Source: Rhodeus uyekii (lineage: Eukaryota; Chordata; Actinopteri; Cypriniformes; Acheilognathidae). Taken from it: DNA of 64,000 nt. Position numbers and translations under genes: made by a program. This document shows positions 1 to 11,817 of the stretch, in pieces. The DNA is taken from NCBI GenBank assembly GCA_037043235.1, contig JAWRVZ010000111.1, positions 515,501-579,500 of the forward strand, written 5' to 3'. The number at the start of each line of letters is the position of its first letter. Position 1 is the stretch's first letter. The notes under the pieces were generated by a model. That model worked only from the letters and a program-made list of their open reading frames with translations, searched no databases and was not told the origin of the DNA.

Positions 1-189
1 TCTCCTAGATCTCCGTAGTCCACTCCGAGTCATTCATCATCAGCGCAACACTCAGTTAAGACTGTTTCCTCCATTGCCTCTGCCATTTACCTTTGCCATT
101 CACTGCCCTGCACCCGTTTACTGTCTTTGTGTCCTGCCGATAATAAACCTGCTCACCTAAGTCTGTGTTTTGAGTCTTCCATTATGACA
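1..189 (+). repeat. LTR-like 3' end (fragment)
   Basis: A moderately GC-balanced block carries AATAAA at 142-147 and stops in a TGACA terminus at 185-189, after which the base composition becomes strongly AT-rich. A polyadenylation signal about 40 bases before a CA end is the usual layout of the R-U5 part of a fish Ty3/gypsy-type LTR. The left end lies outside the window and no target duplication can be tested. It could be another repeat with a polyadenylation signal. Confidence 0.35.
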
Positions 190-602
190 CCTATACCCCT
201 ATCAGTCTTTTAATACTGCAATGACACTCTAATGAGAGTTAGTGGACTTGTAGGTGCAATATTACTTAGTCAACAGGATGTGTTAAAAGGACTATCAAAA
301 TCAAGTGAATTTTTTTTGTGCTTGTTATTACAGTTTTTTATTGTTTTTTTTATTTATTGCAGTTAGTGTATTGTACAGGTGATATGCATAAGAACACCGT
401 AAATTGTAATAAAGGAAAAAAAGAACAAAAACTTAGTTTTACATCGACATTGATTACAACCAATATTTACCACAATATTTTCGCCTCTCAAATCTTGTCA
501 AATTGTATTGTTTTATGTACTTTATATGTCTACATTATCCACAATGCTACATTATTGTTGAGAAATTACCATTATTAATGTAATAGTAAATATATATCAG
601 GT
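190..602. other. AT-rich stretch, no feature seen
   Basis: Short open frames are present but lack recognisable motifs. I see no repeat, RNA gene or exon-like signal here. Confidence 0.4.
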
Positions 603-1010
603 TAGGCTGAAGGCATGAGGCGAGGACCCAATGATGCAAAAAGATGAGCTATTATTAACAAAAAATAAAACAAAATGCAAACAAAAACTCCCCCGAGGGG
701 GAAAAGAAATAAGGAACAAACAAGGGAGGTAAAGAGGGAACAACCAATAATGAGGAAATAAGACGGGTGGGGATACACAATAGACAGGAGAGCACATGGC
801 ACAAAAAACACACGTGAAGAGAACAGAAGACAAACACGCAGAGCATGAATGTCCGACTCACAAAACACAAAACCAAAACAAGACTAGAATTAGGATCGAA
901 AAACCACGCCCCGCACACAAGACAGATCACATGGACAGGAAAGACAATACACAATGCCAAGACCCTAACAATATAGCTGCCAAGCATGGACTGTATTTCA
1001 ATAAACATAA
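603..1010 (-). repeat. LTR-like repeat, minus orientation
   Basis: Read on the minus strand the block is T/C-rich. It includes a segment at 741-805 that resembles the 62-bp unit tandemly repeated at 48134-48442: the shared core includes CCAATAATGAGGAAA and GAGCACATGGCAC. This links two dispersed copies of one repeat family. The LTR assignment rests on similarity to neighbouring LTR-like blocks and on a U5-like GGGTCCTC string read on the minus strand. I see no clean termini or target duplication. Confidence 0.4.
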
Positions 1011-2480
1011 TTTATTCTGGACATTGAACCATGCATATTTCACAATAAAAATAAACACCTGAAACAAGAACAAGACATTTAATGAAATTGGACAATTATG
1101 CAAAACATTAAAAAGTTATTTAATTAAAAGGGAAACAGTAAAAATAATAGACAAAATAATGATAACATCTGGCAAAATGCATAGAGAAGAACAAGTGAAA
1201 ACAAGTTGATGATAACCAACAGAAATAGACAGCTATAAGCAGCTAACAGAATAGCTGCTAAATCAAACAAAAATTAAAATTCTGAATGAGCACAGAAGTC
1301 ATTTTTATATATTTATTTATATTACAGGCACAGCTGAGCCCAACACAGTTAGATTAGATTGTAAACACAAGACAAATTCTAGGTTGATTTAATCAGAGAC
1401 ATGCAGAATCTCAATCTAAATGGTTTTGTGAATGCCTTTGTCTCGATCGGATGTTTCATGTTGTTTTAGTGCCAATGTAAGCATATCTTCAAGCAAAATC
1501 ATGCTGGGTGAGTCTAAGTTATGTCTCCATATCCTACCAATGGGATGAATATTCCATCATGATGCATCAGGCACTCGGGGTGAGGACTAAAGGCCCAACA
1601 TATGGTAGAAACATCTGGAAAAATCAATCTTCACAGGGTTAGGGGAAATCTTTCACAAATTGTGAATAGAGATTTATGAGAAAAGAATCTTGATCACGGC
1701 TCTACAAATTGTAACAGAAATGTTGCTGTTCCTCCAACTTACTCCGCTTGGTTAGTAACCAATTTCAATTCAGCGTAGAGAAATGACATTTTCTTTACGC
1801 CTGCAAAATTTGAATGATCAGATTCCGCTTGATAGTGTGGAATGAAATCTCCCTGCATCTGTAGTTTACCCAAAGGCTCATATCCATCAAGATAATGGTA
1901 CTTTAAACATGTGGGTTCTTTAGATTTAAACCAGAATGACCTTTGAAAGAAGATTAGAGTAAAATGGACCTTTGGTCCAAATCACTGAATGTCTGCATAT
2001 TTAATAGATTGGATCCCATCAGTTTTCCACACACAGCATCAAAGTCTCATCGTCATGGGTATCTGGAAATAACAGATGACGTTAAGTAGAAATATGGCAG
2101 TTTAAGCCACAGAAGACATTTGTGGGTTCCAGGCATGGCCTTGGCATCATGCTTTATGATCTAGTCAATAGAGCTCATCATTGCTTTGGATGCAAAGATC
2201 ACTGCAGGATGAAATCACACAATCTTTTGGGAGCTGCAAAAGCTGACAGGTCCAGATGCAGGAGTGGTGAAGAGATCTCATTGGCTGTTCACACAGGTAC
2301 ATAAAAAATAACTACATGGAGCAGAGATTAGAAGTAAAACATATCAACAGTATACTTCATAATATAGCTATGCTTTCATTTGCAACCAAAAAAGATAAAA
2401 TATGATCAGAAAGGTGGCAGAAGACATATTTTTGAACAAAAATCCCATGAAGCACTGGGATGTCAACATTTAAAAAAAAA
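1011..2480. other. AT-rich stretch, nothing recognised
   Basis: About 1.5 kb with only short spurious frames. The segment 1490-2310 is less AT-rich and could be a degraded repeat, but no motif lets me name it. Confidence 0.35.
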
Positions 2481-2484
2481 AAAA

Positions 2485-2823
2485 AGTAAAATCGAGCAGG
2501 GCGGGCTCGAGGGATGCGTGGGACTGTGGGAGCGTCACGAGAGCCGGTGGCGTGATTGGTAATGAGAGTCACCTGTGAGCCACCGGTCTCGGATCTCACG
2601 GAGGAGTGGAGGCATAAAAGGAGGAGAGACGACAGTGAAAGAAGAGAGAGTTGAGAGGCCTGGAGTTGTGTTGTGTTTTGTGTTTGTGTGGGCGGCAGTC
2701 TTCCGCAAGGGACTGCCGCCATTGCGTTTATTTAGTATTTATTTTTTCACATTAAAGTTTGTTAAATGTCTGCCAGTTCCCACCTCCTTCCTCTCCGAAC
2801 AAAGAACATTGTCACATTTACAT
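2485..2823 (+). repeat. LTR-like repeat with TATA and poly(A) signals
   Basis: A GC-richer block contains a TATA-like ATAAAAGG at about 2615, a T/G-rich run, ATTAAAG near 2753 as a weak polyadenylation signal, and a TGTCACA end near 2815. This order (promoter, polyadenylation signal, short U5, CA end) is LTR-like. The 5' boundary is approximate and follows an A-run at 2470-2485. The short frames across it have no recognisable domain. Confidence 0.4.
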
Positions 2824-3137
2824 TAATAGATTATAATTTTAGGTTTACTACACAATATTATATATAATTAGATACACATACAGACACACACAGACACACA
2901 ATCACCATCCTTTGCCAGGCTCCCGACTCGAGTGGGTGAGAAGAGAGGAGGGGCATGGTAATTATGAGGATTGACCTTCCCACCACCGCCTTCCATGAAG
3001 CCTTCCCACCGCTGCTGTTAAAGGATGAACACAATGGCATGATGGCAGATGCGAGTCGATGGACCCGTGGTCCGGGATGGAGGAACACGCATGACGCCGC
3101 TGCCGGGCCAGGGTGCTAGGCTGCTATATATTTTATA
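2824..3137. other. Unassigned GC-richer segment
   Basis: It holds a short CA-rich run at 2876-2900, then a GC-richer block up to the Tigger-like element. A minus-strand frame of 76 codons has no recognisable motif. Confidence 0.3.
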
Positions 3138-3139
3138 TA

Positions 3140-4198
3140 CAGTGGAGTTCACTTATCTCAATCTCGGTTAACTCGCCAACCCTATTATGTCGACGTTTTG
3201 GAAGTGGAACTGGCAAACTCCCTATTTGTCTTAGCATTTTCTTTTCGGTAATGTCGATTCTTTTATGTCGCCAAACCCTAACATCTCGAGCACAAAAGAG
3301 GGACAAATTCGCCACTTCACATGGTTATCTCGTGACCAATGATCGTACCTAGTTCACTGTGTATGCGCTGAGTTTGCGTTACGCGTGGATCGTGGCCCAT
3401 ATGGTCGCTCTGTCAGTCGCAGCCGCAAAAGAACTTGCGCAGTGTTGCCAACTTAGCGCCTTTGTCACTATATTTAGCGAGTTTTCAGACCACTCTAGCG
3501 ACACATTATCAAAAAAGCGACTAGCGCCAAATCTAACGACTTTATCTGGCGTTATTGGAGACTTTTGGAGACTCTCTGAAGTGAGAGCACATATCGTTCG
3601 TACTCTTCTCATCGAACAGCGAGTGCTGCCGTGGGTCCCACCCCCATCCCAAAGCACTCACAGACGGTCAAATTTGCACTCAGCCTCATCCACTTCTGTG
3701 TGCACATGAAGCCCGCCTTCTCTGATTTGATTGGTTTTCTCAAATATTTTGACATTGGTTGGTAACGAGCGGTCACCAACCAATGAGTATGAGGTTTAGA
3801 TAAACACACAAAAACACACCCCTACATCTGTTCTGACATGCACTCTGCTCAGCGCCTCTGCGGATTGAAAAACCCAGTTATTAAAAGACGGGACGAAGCC
3901 GAATTTGTTGAGACAGCACATTAGGCAAGCAGAACGCAAGAAAGTATGCAATCTAGTACAGCGCGATGACCACACGAATATGTTGTGACTGTTTACGCTG
4001 TGAGCAGAATTGTGTTTGCAATGTTGGAGAATATAATTAAAGGTTTGTATCGAGAATCGAAGGTGTATGTAAATGTTTATAGCATGACGATCGCTTCATC
4101 AAATAAATCGGCATATTGGCTGTTGGTTATCTCGATCATCGGTTATCTCAATGCCTTTTTGCAACCCCTGAAGCCGTCAACATAACCGGATTCCACTG
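3140..4198 (+). mobile_element. Tigger/pogo-like DNA transposon, copy 1 (non-autonomous)
   Basis: The element begins CAGTGGAGTTCACTTATCTC and ends in TTCCACTG, flanked on both sides by TA (3138-3139 and 4199-4200), the target duplication of Tc1/mariner-superfamily elements. Its ends match copies at 18149, 26048 and 62350. The 3' part around 3985-4180 is shared with copies 2 and 3. It keeps no recognisable transposase domain. The interior from about 3440 (a TGTTGCCAACTT motif) differs from the other copies and is probably a separate insertion. Strand is assigned by the coding remnants in copies 2 and 3. Confidence 0.75.
3440..3840. repeat. Probable nested repeat inside Tigger-like copy 1
   Basis: This interval is absent from the equivalent place in copies 2 and 3. 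It starts with a TGTTGCCAACTTAGCG motif and contains repeated GCGAC/TAGCGAC words on both halves. I recognise the style of a fish interspersed repeat but cannot name the family, and the outer limits are approximate. Confidence 0.35.
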
Positions 4199-4200
4199 TA

Positions 4201-5088
4201 AATATAAAACAGATTTTATGATAAAAGGTCAAAGACTAATAACAAAATTTACAAAACTAATTAAAATAGAAATGAAAACTAAATTAAATTAAAATACAAA
4301 AATAAAATCAAGTTCAACATATTAACAAAAAGTATCTCAATGTTACTAAAACACAACACTAGAGATATATCCTGTTTTAAAGGCCCCTTACACAACACTC
4401 ACTATTCTTCATCAGTCTTGTGTGACGAGGGCCAACAGCTAAAGATGAAGAAAAAGAAGAAATATCGAGGACAGCGAGTTCAAAAACCATTATAGACTCA
4501 ATTGTTTCCACTGTAATAAAATCCATTCCTCTTTCTTTCTAGTGAATGAAAATCTATTATGACCACCTTCTCCTCCCAACACACCACATGCACACACCGC
4601 CACCCCCAACATCAAACCTCTTTACACAAAAAAAACCCTTAAAACCAGCTACTGTTTTTTAAAACCCATGCAAAAGCACACTTTAATTTATTCTCTATTT
4701 TCTTTTAGATTGGACGTTAGTCTGCATGATTACCCTCAAATCATGACTGGGCTGAACCGATGCTACGGGTCTTCGTTTCCTCAATAGTAGAGTAAACACA
4801 TGGGCAGCTGCTGCAGAGGTGACTCCTTGCAATGAAGCTCCGATCAAATAATATATCACCCGCTGTTTAGCACCATCACATTACTGTCATCTGCTATGGT
4901 CATCTGATTACACAGTTGTCTTCTACATATTAATCTATATTAATTAATGTTAATTAATATCTTAGTCTTTAATGTTTTTGACACCCAATACATGTCACAC
5001 AATACACACATGAAAGAAAGTTATAGTAAATAAAGTGTTAAAATGATTAGTTACCAAACAAAGAGGTCAAAACATTTTGCAGCAAAAA
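4201..5088. other. AT-rich stretch, nothing recognised
   Basis: No motif-bearing frame, RNA gene or repeat terminus was seen between the Tigger-like element and the next interspersed repeat. Confidence 0.4.
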
Positions 5089-5089
5089 C

Positions 5090-5330
5090 TGTTTTCAAAA
5101 CTGATGATAACAAGAAATGTTTCTTGAGTACCAAATAAGCATATTAGAATGATTTCTGAAGCATCATGTGACGTTAAAGACTGAAGTAATGAGTGGTTTG
5201 GCATTACCTTAACAATTTTAAAATACATTAAAACAGAAACCATTAATTTTAAATTATAATATTTCACAACATTACTGGTTTCACTATATTTTTGATCAAA
5301 TAAATGCCTTGGTTGATAGAGAAGACTATA
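5090..5330. repeat. Dispersed cyprinid-type repeat, copy 1
   Basis: The core near 5118-5180 (TTTCTTGAGTACCAAATAAG, then a GAATGATTTCTGAAG word and a CATGTGAC word) recurs at 10040-10310 in opposite orientation and at 10925-11090. The right part ends in TTTTTGATCAAATAAATG. Three copies within 6 kb show it is a dispersed family. There is no coding capacity, and it is probably a short non-autonomous element. Confidence 0.6.
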
Positions 5331-5649
5331 AATACTGTCACGATCCGGTTGCACACAAGTCTGAGTAAGTGCAGCAATATACGGTTCCCTGAAGAGGGAA
5401 CTCGCGCTGTATCGATTGACACTGTGGGAACGCTGTGCTTGTGTCATTTATCACATGTGCAATTAGACCACTGGTGTGACAAGACGTCAGAAATGGGTTG
5501 TGTCATGCACCAGGAATCTATATAAGCATGCCAAACACTGCAAAAATAACTTATATCTTCAGTTATAATAATTTGTCATAATTGGTGTTCTCTCAGTTAT
5601 ATGCATATTACGACGAGCAAGCAGCAGTTTAGATTTTGTGTTAATTCCT

Positions 5650-5900
5650 GCCCAAACTACATAACAGGTGGTGGATACACATGATCTTTGTGCATGGGAG
5701 CATGCACAATCAGTGCTCGAGGGTGCTGGCTGTGTATATTGTGAACAGCTTACATTACGGCCTCCACCTCCTATACTTCGATGGGAGCATGCAGGCTTGT
5801 GATCCTCTGGGCTCGGCCCTGCTGCTGCCGATGCAGTAGCAAGCTTAGGCATTGCTGCAGGCCTGTCAGGCAGACTTGCCAGGAGACCTTGATGAGGGTG
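5650..5900 (+). pseudogene. DIRS B Gag remnant
   Basis: One plus-strand frame preserves a piece matching the cysteine/histidine-rich start of the A1 Gag (an EHAQSVLEGAGC string), followed by stops. A second piece near 5866-5900 matches the Gag segment GDLNEGGG of A1 as GDLDEGGG. The central Gag region between them is missing. The second Gag piece runs almost directly into an RT piece, so an internal deletion has removed the end of Gag and the start of RT. No functional product is expected. Confidence 0.65.
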
Positions 5901-5914
5901 GTGGTATTTGCCAT

Positions 5915-6420
5915 GACACTTAAACTTCCACAACACAGGAGGTTCCTGAGGTTTGCTCTCAGGGACGAAGTATCCTTCTGTTGGTCTAGCGTTTCACTTT
6001 CACTAAATGCGTGGATGCGGCATTATCTCTGCTGCATCTTCAAAGTAAATTAAATTTTTGGTGTTAAAGTTAAATGCAAAGAAGAGTGTACTTTGTCCAG
6101 CACAGAAAAAACACTTTTCTAGGTGTCGTATGGGTTTCAGTAACAATGCATGTATCTTTCTCTTCTGAGCTTTGAATCAATCATGTAGTCAGCAAACCGA
6201 GTAAAGCCAGGCCAGTCACTCACTTTTAAACAGTTTCTGTTTTCCCTTTCAAAATAAAACGGAAAAAAATTGCAGAGACCAGGGATGCTAATCTGCTAAT
6301 CTTTCTAGCAGGTTCTAATTTCTAGGACCCGTAACTGATACTACTTGTCAGTAGTGCTATCGACAGATGCACCCTTATGGCTTGGGAGTGGTAATTACGG
6401 TTTGGGAGCGGTTTTGGGGT
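5915..6420 (+). pseudogene. DIRS B reverse transcriptase/RNase H remnant
   Basis: Pieces in changing frames match the A1 RT/RNase H protein: LPQHRRFLRFA (A1 has LPQHRKFLRFA), NAKKSVL near 6066, a GQSLT piece near 6212 and LSTDA near 6360, which holds the first RNase H acidic residue. The YxDD region is absent. Stops and frameshifts separate all pieces. The series resumes at 7621 after the nested DIRS fragment. Confidence 0.65.
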
Positions 6421-6574
6421 CACTCCCTCATAACACATTGTTTCCCTTTGGAGAGTCTCTGGTCGTGTATCTATGCCTACCAGGGGTCTTCCAAAGGGTT
6501 CTGCAAGGCAGACCTACGGCCCATCATCTTTTTTTCCACAATATGGCAACACAGCGGTGGTCACCTATCATATG

Positions 6575-7620
6575 GGAGTAGGCGTCCTGTCGAGGCAGGG
6601 GCAGAGGCCCGGGGGAAATTGGGGAACTTTCTGGGGTCCTCTGAAGTCTCCCCCACTTTCTTCCAAACCCTCTTTTGGGATGGATGCTAGGTTTCGGATG
6701 TGGCCGTTCCTTTTCCCAATCGCCCTGCTCCTGGGGGTTCTGGAGAGAGTGCTTATCGCTGTGCTTGGCCTACGAGGGGGCCTAGCGCATAGTTTCTGGT
6801 CTCGCAACCGAGGTTGCTGAGACCGCTCTACTCTCCACAGCCCCCACTACGAGGAAACTGTACACCCCTAGTCATGCTGCTTCCTGCGGGACAGCTTCAC
6901 TACAGGGATCTCTCCTCCCACCCGAGAAGTTTACGTGGCGGCCTTGCTTACCCCTTACCTCAAAGTGACTCGTTCTCTGTACTTTTTTTCCTTTGTGGTT
7001 TGAGGCTTCTGTCCTCTCCCCCCTTGGTGATCAAGACCAGGATTCAAGAACAAGATCATTCAAGTGTGAGAACTGGACCTTTATGTTCACTAGGTCTCAC
7101 TGTGACATAGGACCGACCAGCTGTTCTTCTCCCCGGGACCCCTGAGTATCTAAACTACTTTGAGCAGATAGATATCTGAGGCAATCTCTCTGGCTCAGGA
7201 GTCATCCAGATATCCTTCTCTTTAGGGTGCGTGCCTGCTCCACTAGGAGCGTGGCTGCCTCTTGGCTTACTTGCAGGGGTCTCTCCTGCTTATGTTTGTG
7301 CTGTGGCAGGCTGGTCCTCCCTGCACACATTCCAGAGGTTCTACCAGCTTTTCCCCTAACCTTAGTTCCCTAAAGGGTCATTTGCCTCAGCTCCTTGCGC
7401 CTCCAGGCTTGCTTCAGACACTCTCTGAGCTGCCGCTTCTGGTTTGTCGTGCCGCTTTATGATCCTGGATCATGACATCGCCAACCCGCGACGATCGTTA
7501 CGCGATCGATTTCACAGTGCTTCATGAGACTGCATGCCAATGCATTCCTCTAGCGTTTTTGACGCAGCGTCTCATTTCCCCTTAGAGAACTAAGGTTACA
7601 TATACGTAACCCAAGACGTT
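6575..7620 (+). mobile_element. Second DIRS fragment nested in DIRS B
   Basis: From about 6575 the sequence matches the end of a DIRS RNase H domain (a CTGTCGAGGCAGGGGCAGAG string corresponding to LSRQG in A1), the following region, and then a tyrosine recombinase. It ends in inverted-repeat sequence and GTT at 7618-7620. DIRS B then resumes with a piece matching A1 residues LYKMARQILLWAQG. The ordering shows that this copy lies inside B. Its 5' end is not recognisable and may be lost. Confidence 0.65.
6800..7370 (+). pseudogene. Tyrosine recombinase remnant of the nested DIRS copy
   Basis: The N-terminal core is visible as AEVAETALLSTAPTTRKLY near 6809-6865, matching A1 AEVVETILQSRAPSTRKLY. 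The catalytic end near 7225-7345 reads LRVRACSTRSVAAS and later GWSSLHTFQRFYQL. The family H-x-x-R box of A1 (AHSTRS) here has Cys instead of His, with the codon at 7236-7238. The nucleophilic Tyr of RFYQL is kept. Frameshifts separate the two parts, so no active enzyme is expected. Confidence 0.65.
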
Positions 7621-7960
7621 TCATTCTACAAACTGGCACACAAATTCCTCCTGTGGTCCCAGGGACTGTTGTTTTCATTCAGGGCAGCTTACATTTCTGG
7701 GGTGCAAAACCTGGGAGCAGAAATCCGAGGCAGGGACCGAGGCTCTGTGAATAGAGGCTTCATCCCAAGTTGGTGTAGCAGTGTGGTTGTTCATTTAAGT
7801 GGATTTGTTTGTGTCTTGAGAGACACCTCCTCTCGGACTGTATACTATGGTTCAGACAAAGGCGAGGCTACATCTGTATGCTTTTCCCCTGATCCCTCTG
7901 CTCCCGGGAATTCTGAAAGAGTTTTGTCTGTCTCACCTTGATCAACCCACGATGGCTGGG
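7621..7960 (+). pseudogene. DIRS B RNase H end and downstream domain remnant
   Basis: The frame matches A1 from LLWAQG through RAAYIPGVQNVGA: here FSFRAAYISGVQNLGAE. The last RNase H acidic residue (A1 GADALSR) is altered because the sequence reads GAEIRG. Downstream text resembles the A1 segment leading to the recombinase but is too degraded to align by eye. Confidence 0.55.
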
Positions 7961-8217
7961 CAGCGTGTGGTTCTGGGGTCGTATGTCTCTCCTTGATGGC
8001 TCTTCCATGGAGATTCCAATCAGGAGGGAGTTTCTGTCCCAGACCGAGGGTTCAATACTTCACCACTGGACTCACTCGTGAGGTGTTAAAACCTGGACTT
8101 GAGCTCTACTCCAGGGGCTCATGTGATATCAGCATAGTGATTTTCATGATTTCATGCAAGACAGACACTTGGCATCATGGCGGCATCGGTATTAACATTC
8201 CCATAGCATCAATCAAC

Positions 8218-8288
8218 ACAGCACGAGTTCCTTTGAAAGTGAACACTTTGATTACGACTGGAACCTTGGTTCCCGAAAGAGGGAACAA
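8218..8288. repeat. Internal complementary region of DIRS B
   Basis: The segment contains, back to back, the complement of the element's 5' end and the complement of its 3' end, including ACTTTGATTACGACTG, which is the reverse complement of CAGTCGTAATCAAAGT at 8531-8546. In DIRS elements this region is thought to template joining of the termini into a circular intermediate. Confidence 0.7.
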
Positions 8289-8549
8289 GATGCTTCATCG
8301 CCTTGCCATTCCTCCTCTGTGCCTGTAAGCTACTTACTTCAGCCTTTAGAAGCTATTATTGAAGTGTTTGGTATGCTTTTATAGTATCCTGGTTTGTAAC
8401 GTCACATATCTCTGATGTGTCATCACACTATTGTTCTGATTTCACATGTGCTTCACAGCACAATCACGCAGTGCGTTCCCACAGTGTCAGTCAATTCACC
8501 ACGAGTTCCCTCTTCAGGGAACCAAGGTTACAGTCGTAATCAAAGTGTT

Positions 8550-10035
8550 TTTTATTTAACAAAGAACTTAAAAACACTCATTTACTTTGAAAAGAGAACA
8601 TAACCACGTATATCACAACGTGGACTGACAAAGAACTGAAAGAAACACAGACCATCTTCAACAAGCGATCACATTTTTCAGTCACTCTCCATCAAACATT
8701 TGACGTCAATATGATCCATTCAGTTCCCTATGACTAATATCAAGACATGTCCTTTTTTTTCATGTTACATATCATGTTTCACCTTGAAATGAGTCTTGTT
8801 ATGAAAGTAAAAAAGGTTAGAAATATAATTTAATGATCACTTGGGGAACAGAAAAACCTGGATGAATCCCACACTAACACATAAAATATTCAAAAATAAA
8901 TGTGGTAGGTTAAATTCCAATTTATGGAGAATCAGGAACTTGTACTTGAGCTTGATATCAGGCCTTGCATGTTGCTCCAAGGGTATAATTTTTTGTAATT
9001 AATAACACGTAATTAAGTCACTACTAAACGTATATACACTATGTGGTACAACATGGCAACATAACAATGCCTCAGGAATAGAATCTCTCCCATAGTTCCC
9101 GGCACAGTTCTCTGAATTATGACTTGAATATGGTTTTGAATTCACGGTTTATTCAGGACATTCCTTATCTAGTGATCCATTGTTATATTAATTATATAAT
9201 AAAATCAAAGACAAGTGAAGATTGAAGAAAACATGAACTATACAACGGGGATAGTTGCACCACTGTTGCCTATGACATCATGTGACCATAAAAATATAAT
9301 ACTGTACTATAAGATAAATATTTAAATATATTATTATTAAAAAGTAAATGTACAACAATATAAAAAAATGCAGCGAGTTGGGTGCAGTCATTCTTTTCGA
9401 ACAGTTCAAGTGCTCCGATGAGATTGTGGAATGTATTGTATTAGATTATTTGATAACATAATCTTTAAATAAGGTACTGTCTGAGGCGATTTTGGGATTT
9501 CAGTCTTAGGGAGGCTGAGCCTCTTATCGGCACATGAGCTGTTGTGGCTCACATGAGTATTTCTTGCCTTAAGTGGAAGAGGTCACAAGTTTGAATCTCA
9601 CTTGATTGACAACATCCTAAAATAAACATTAAAATAACATCTGTTTGGTAGTAGATGTATATCAGTTATATGGGGGTGTATTTGGTTGCAATTTATTTTC
9701 TGATTTCACTGGAATGTTGAGTGTTGGAGTGATGAGAGAGACACAGAGAGAGATATAAAGCAAATGGTTATGCACATTTAACCTCGTCAAAGGATAGTTA
9801 TTAATGCAATGAACTTTAATGTTTTAATGACTGATAAATGAAGGAACACTTCAAATAGCTTATACTGCAGCTGCTGTTTTCAGCAAACATGAAGCTATGT
9901 AATATAATTACAGATTTTTAAGGGTTCTGACAGCTGAGTTCACAGAATTTTAGAGTACTGAGATGAAGCCTCCATTAAAAGGTTCTAGCAACGCTCATGC
10001 TGATTACTTTGAATGACTACTTAAAATATACACGG
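8550..10035. other. AT-rich stretch, mostly unassigned
   Basis: No coding motif. A weak tRNA-like block sits at about 9540-9605 and is listed separately. The rest shows nothing I can name. Confidence 0.35.
9540..9605 (+). repeat. Possible tRNA-derived SINE head
   Basis: A GTGGCTCACATGAG string followed about 45 bases later by AAGTTTGAATCTC resembles degraded A and B boxes of a tRNA-type promoter. There is no complete cloverleaf. The call is weak and rests only on box spacing. Confidence 0.25.
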
Positions 10036-10039
10036 CTGT

Positions 10040-10310
10040 TCAAAGGTCTGGAGTCAGTAAACATTATTTTAATGTTTTTGAAAGATGTCCATTATACTTA
10101 CCAAGGCTGCATTTCTTTGATCAAAAATATAGAAAAAGCAGTAATATTGTCTAATATTGTATTAAAATACAATAATGTTCTTGTGATGTCACAAGATCCT
10201 TCAGAAATAATTCTAATAGGCTTATTTAGTGCTCAAGAAACAATTTTAAATAGAAATAATTATCAGTCATGAAAATATTTTATTTCTTGTTTGGTAACAT
10301 TAAAAATACC
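10040..10310. repeat. Dispersed cyprinid-type repeat, copy 2
   Basis: This copy carries the same words as the copy at 5090-5330 (TTTGATCAAAAAT, CTTCAGAAATAATTCTAATA, GCTCAAGAAACA), but in the opposite orientation. It begins with CTGTTCAAAGGTCTGGAGTC, a common outer end of such short repeats. Non-coding. Confidence 0.6.
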
Positions 10311-10924
10311 TTTAGTTTTTTTATGATGTTATTTATTTTCAAATGAGAAGCTGCTTGACCGGGGCATTGGAAGATCAGCTCAAACTCTCACATTACACTG
10401 TGAAGAGCAATGGCTGTTGAGATTAAGTGTGTGTTTATGCGTGAGGAGAATCCTCTAACAGGATTACTGGAAATTGTGAGTCATTGTGTTGTACGTCTAT
10501 GGCCGCATATTTATAGCAAAATGCATTATAAAGAAGCCTGCCACAACCTAAAGGCTAAAAGATATGTCTTCAAAGGCCATGACTGTGTGCACTGCTGAAA
10601 TCGTCTTGGCAGGCCTTTCGTTTCACCTCTGGTTCTGGCACACAAGCTCTAAACAAAACTATTGGCCCTCCATAAGAGGCCACATTCATATAGCTGTTTT
10701 TGAGATTAATGCACACTCTCTACATCCATATAAAATATATTTTGACAGTATAAAGGGCAGTATTGTTTTACAGAAATGAATAAATTTATTCAGCAAGTAG
10801 AAAAAAAAATTAGCTGCTGAAAAGTCACAGTAAAGACATAGAATCTTTTGTAACAATCTAACGTTCAGTTTATCAAATAATCCTGAATCAAATGCATCAC
10901 ATTTTAAACAATTTTTTTTAGTCA
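10311..10924. other. Unassigned spacer between dispersed repeats
   Basis: Several short frames but no recognisable domain, repeat end or RNA gene. Confidence 0.35.
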
Positions 10925-11090
10925 AACTGTTTTCTAAATTGATAATAATAAAAACATTTTAATTCTTTTCTTGAGCATCAAATCAGTATTACAATTATTT
11001 CTAAAGGATCATGCGACACTGGCTTCAGTGGCTGCTGAAAATTCAGTTTTGATATTGAATAAATTACAATGTAACATATATCAAATAAGA
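10925..11090. repeat. Dispersed cyprinid-type repeat, copy 3 (partial)
   Basis: TTTTCTTGAGCATCAAATCAG at about 10964, then TTTCTAAAGGATCATGCGACA and GCTGAAAATTCAG, match the core of copies 1 and 2. It has the same orientation as copy 1. Non-coding. Confidence 0.6.
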
Positions 11091-11817
11091 AAACTAGAAC
11101 ATTTTACAATATTATTATTTTTATATTTTTTCTACAATCAAAAAACATTCCACAACCTTTCCTTCACAAACTCACAAACTTAGCAGGAGCCTTTTGTTAT
11201 ACCTGTGAGTTACATTTCCAGCACTGTTCTGATGGCATGCAGCTGTGCGGTGTTAGAGTGATAAGTGTTAACCATTACATTACAAGGTGACATTAACGCC
11301 GGTATTAAAGCACGAGTCCATTCCATCTCCTGACTGCGTGATGGCTCTGGACTTGTTGGAATTGTTGCTCGCAACCCAAAATGTCATGACTCTCCAGTCA
11401 AAAAAACAAATATGTGGCATTAATAAATTTAGATAAAATGCAGTGTCTATATTAGTAAAGCCTAACAAAGCCAAGTATTACATTCCCTTCCACAGAAGCC
11501 ACACCAGTGAGTTTTCATACAGACCGTCCATCCTCTGAAAAGAGAGAGGCTGTCATCAATCAGTGTGAAGCACATTAGGATCTCATTGCTATAGTTTGGG
11601 GTATTAAGAAATGAACCATTAGGCAGAAGGAAATGGCATGTGACGCCACTCCAGGTGGTATGACTCTGACTGGATGATTCAAACAGTCATTGAGAGTGCA
11701 CAGGAAAACAGTCATATTTCAGCATGGAAATGCTCACACACTGCTGTGAAGTAAACTGACTGTGGTTACTGAAGGGGATGCTGATGGTATGAAGCTCATC
11801 CAAGTGCTAATAAAACA
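11091..11817. other. Unassigned AT-rich stretch
   Basis: No feature could be supported. Confidence 0.35.

Larger units (their letters stand above)
5384..8549 (+). mobile_element. DIRS-type retrotransposon B, degenerate
   Basis: The element opens with GTTCCCTGAAGAGGGAAC at 5384 and closes with a GTT at 8547-8549. Its two ends are inverted copies of each other (about 5384-5530 and 8375-8549). An internal complementary region at 8218-8288 matches both outer ends head to tail. These are DIRS hallmarks. Coding remnants run in order Gag, RT, RNase H on the plus strand, all interrupted by stops and deletions. A second DIRS fragment (about 6575-7620) sits inside it. It is clearly older than A1 and A2. 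Confidence 0.8.

Noticed and set aside
655..1008. A 117-codon frame with membrane-like hydrophobic stretches
   Set aside because: It is the T/C-rich minus strand of a dispersed repeat. The apparent hydrophobicity comes from base composition, and similar frames appear in the related blocks near 48000.
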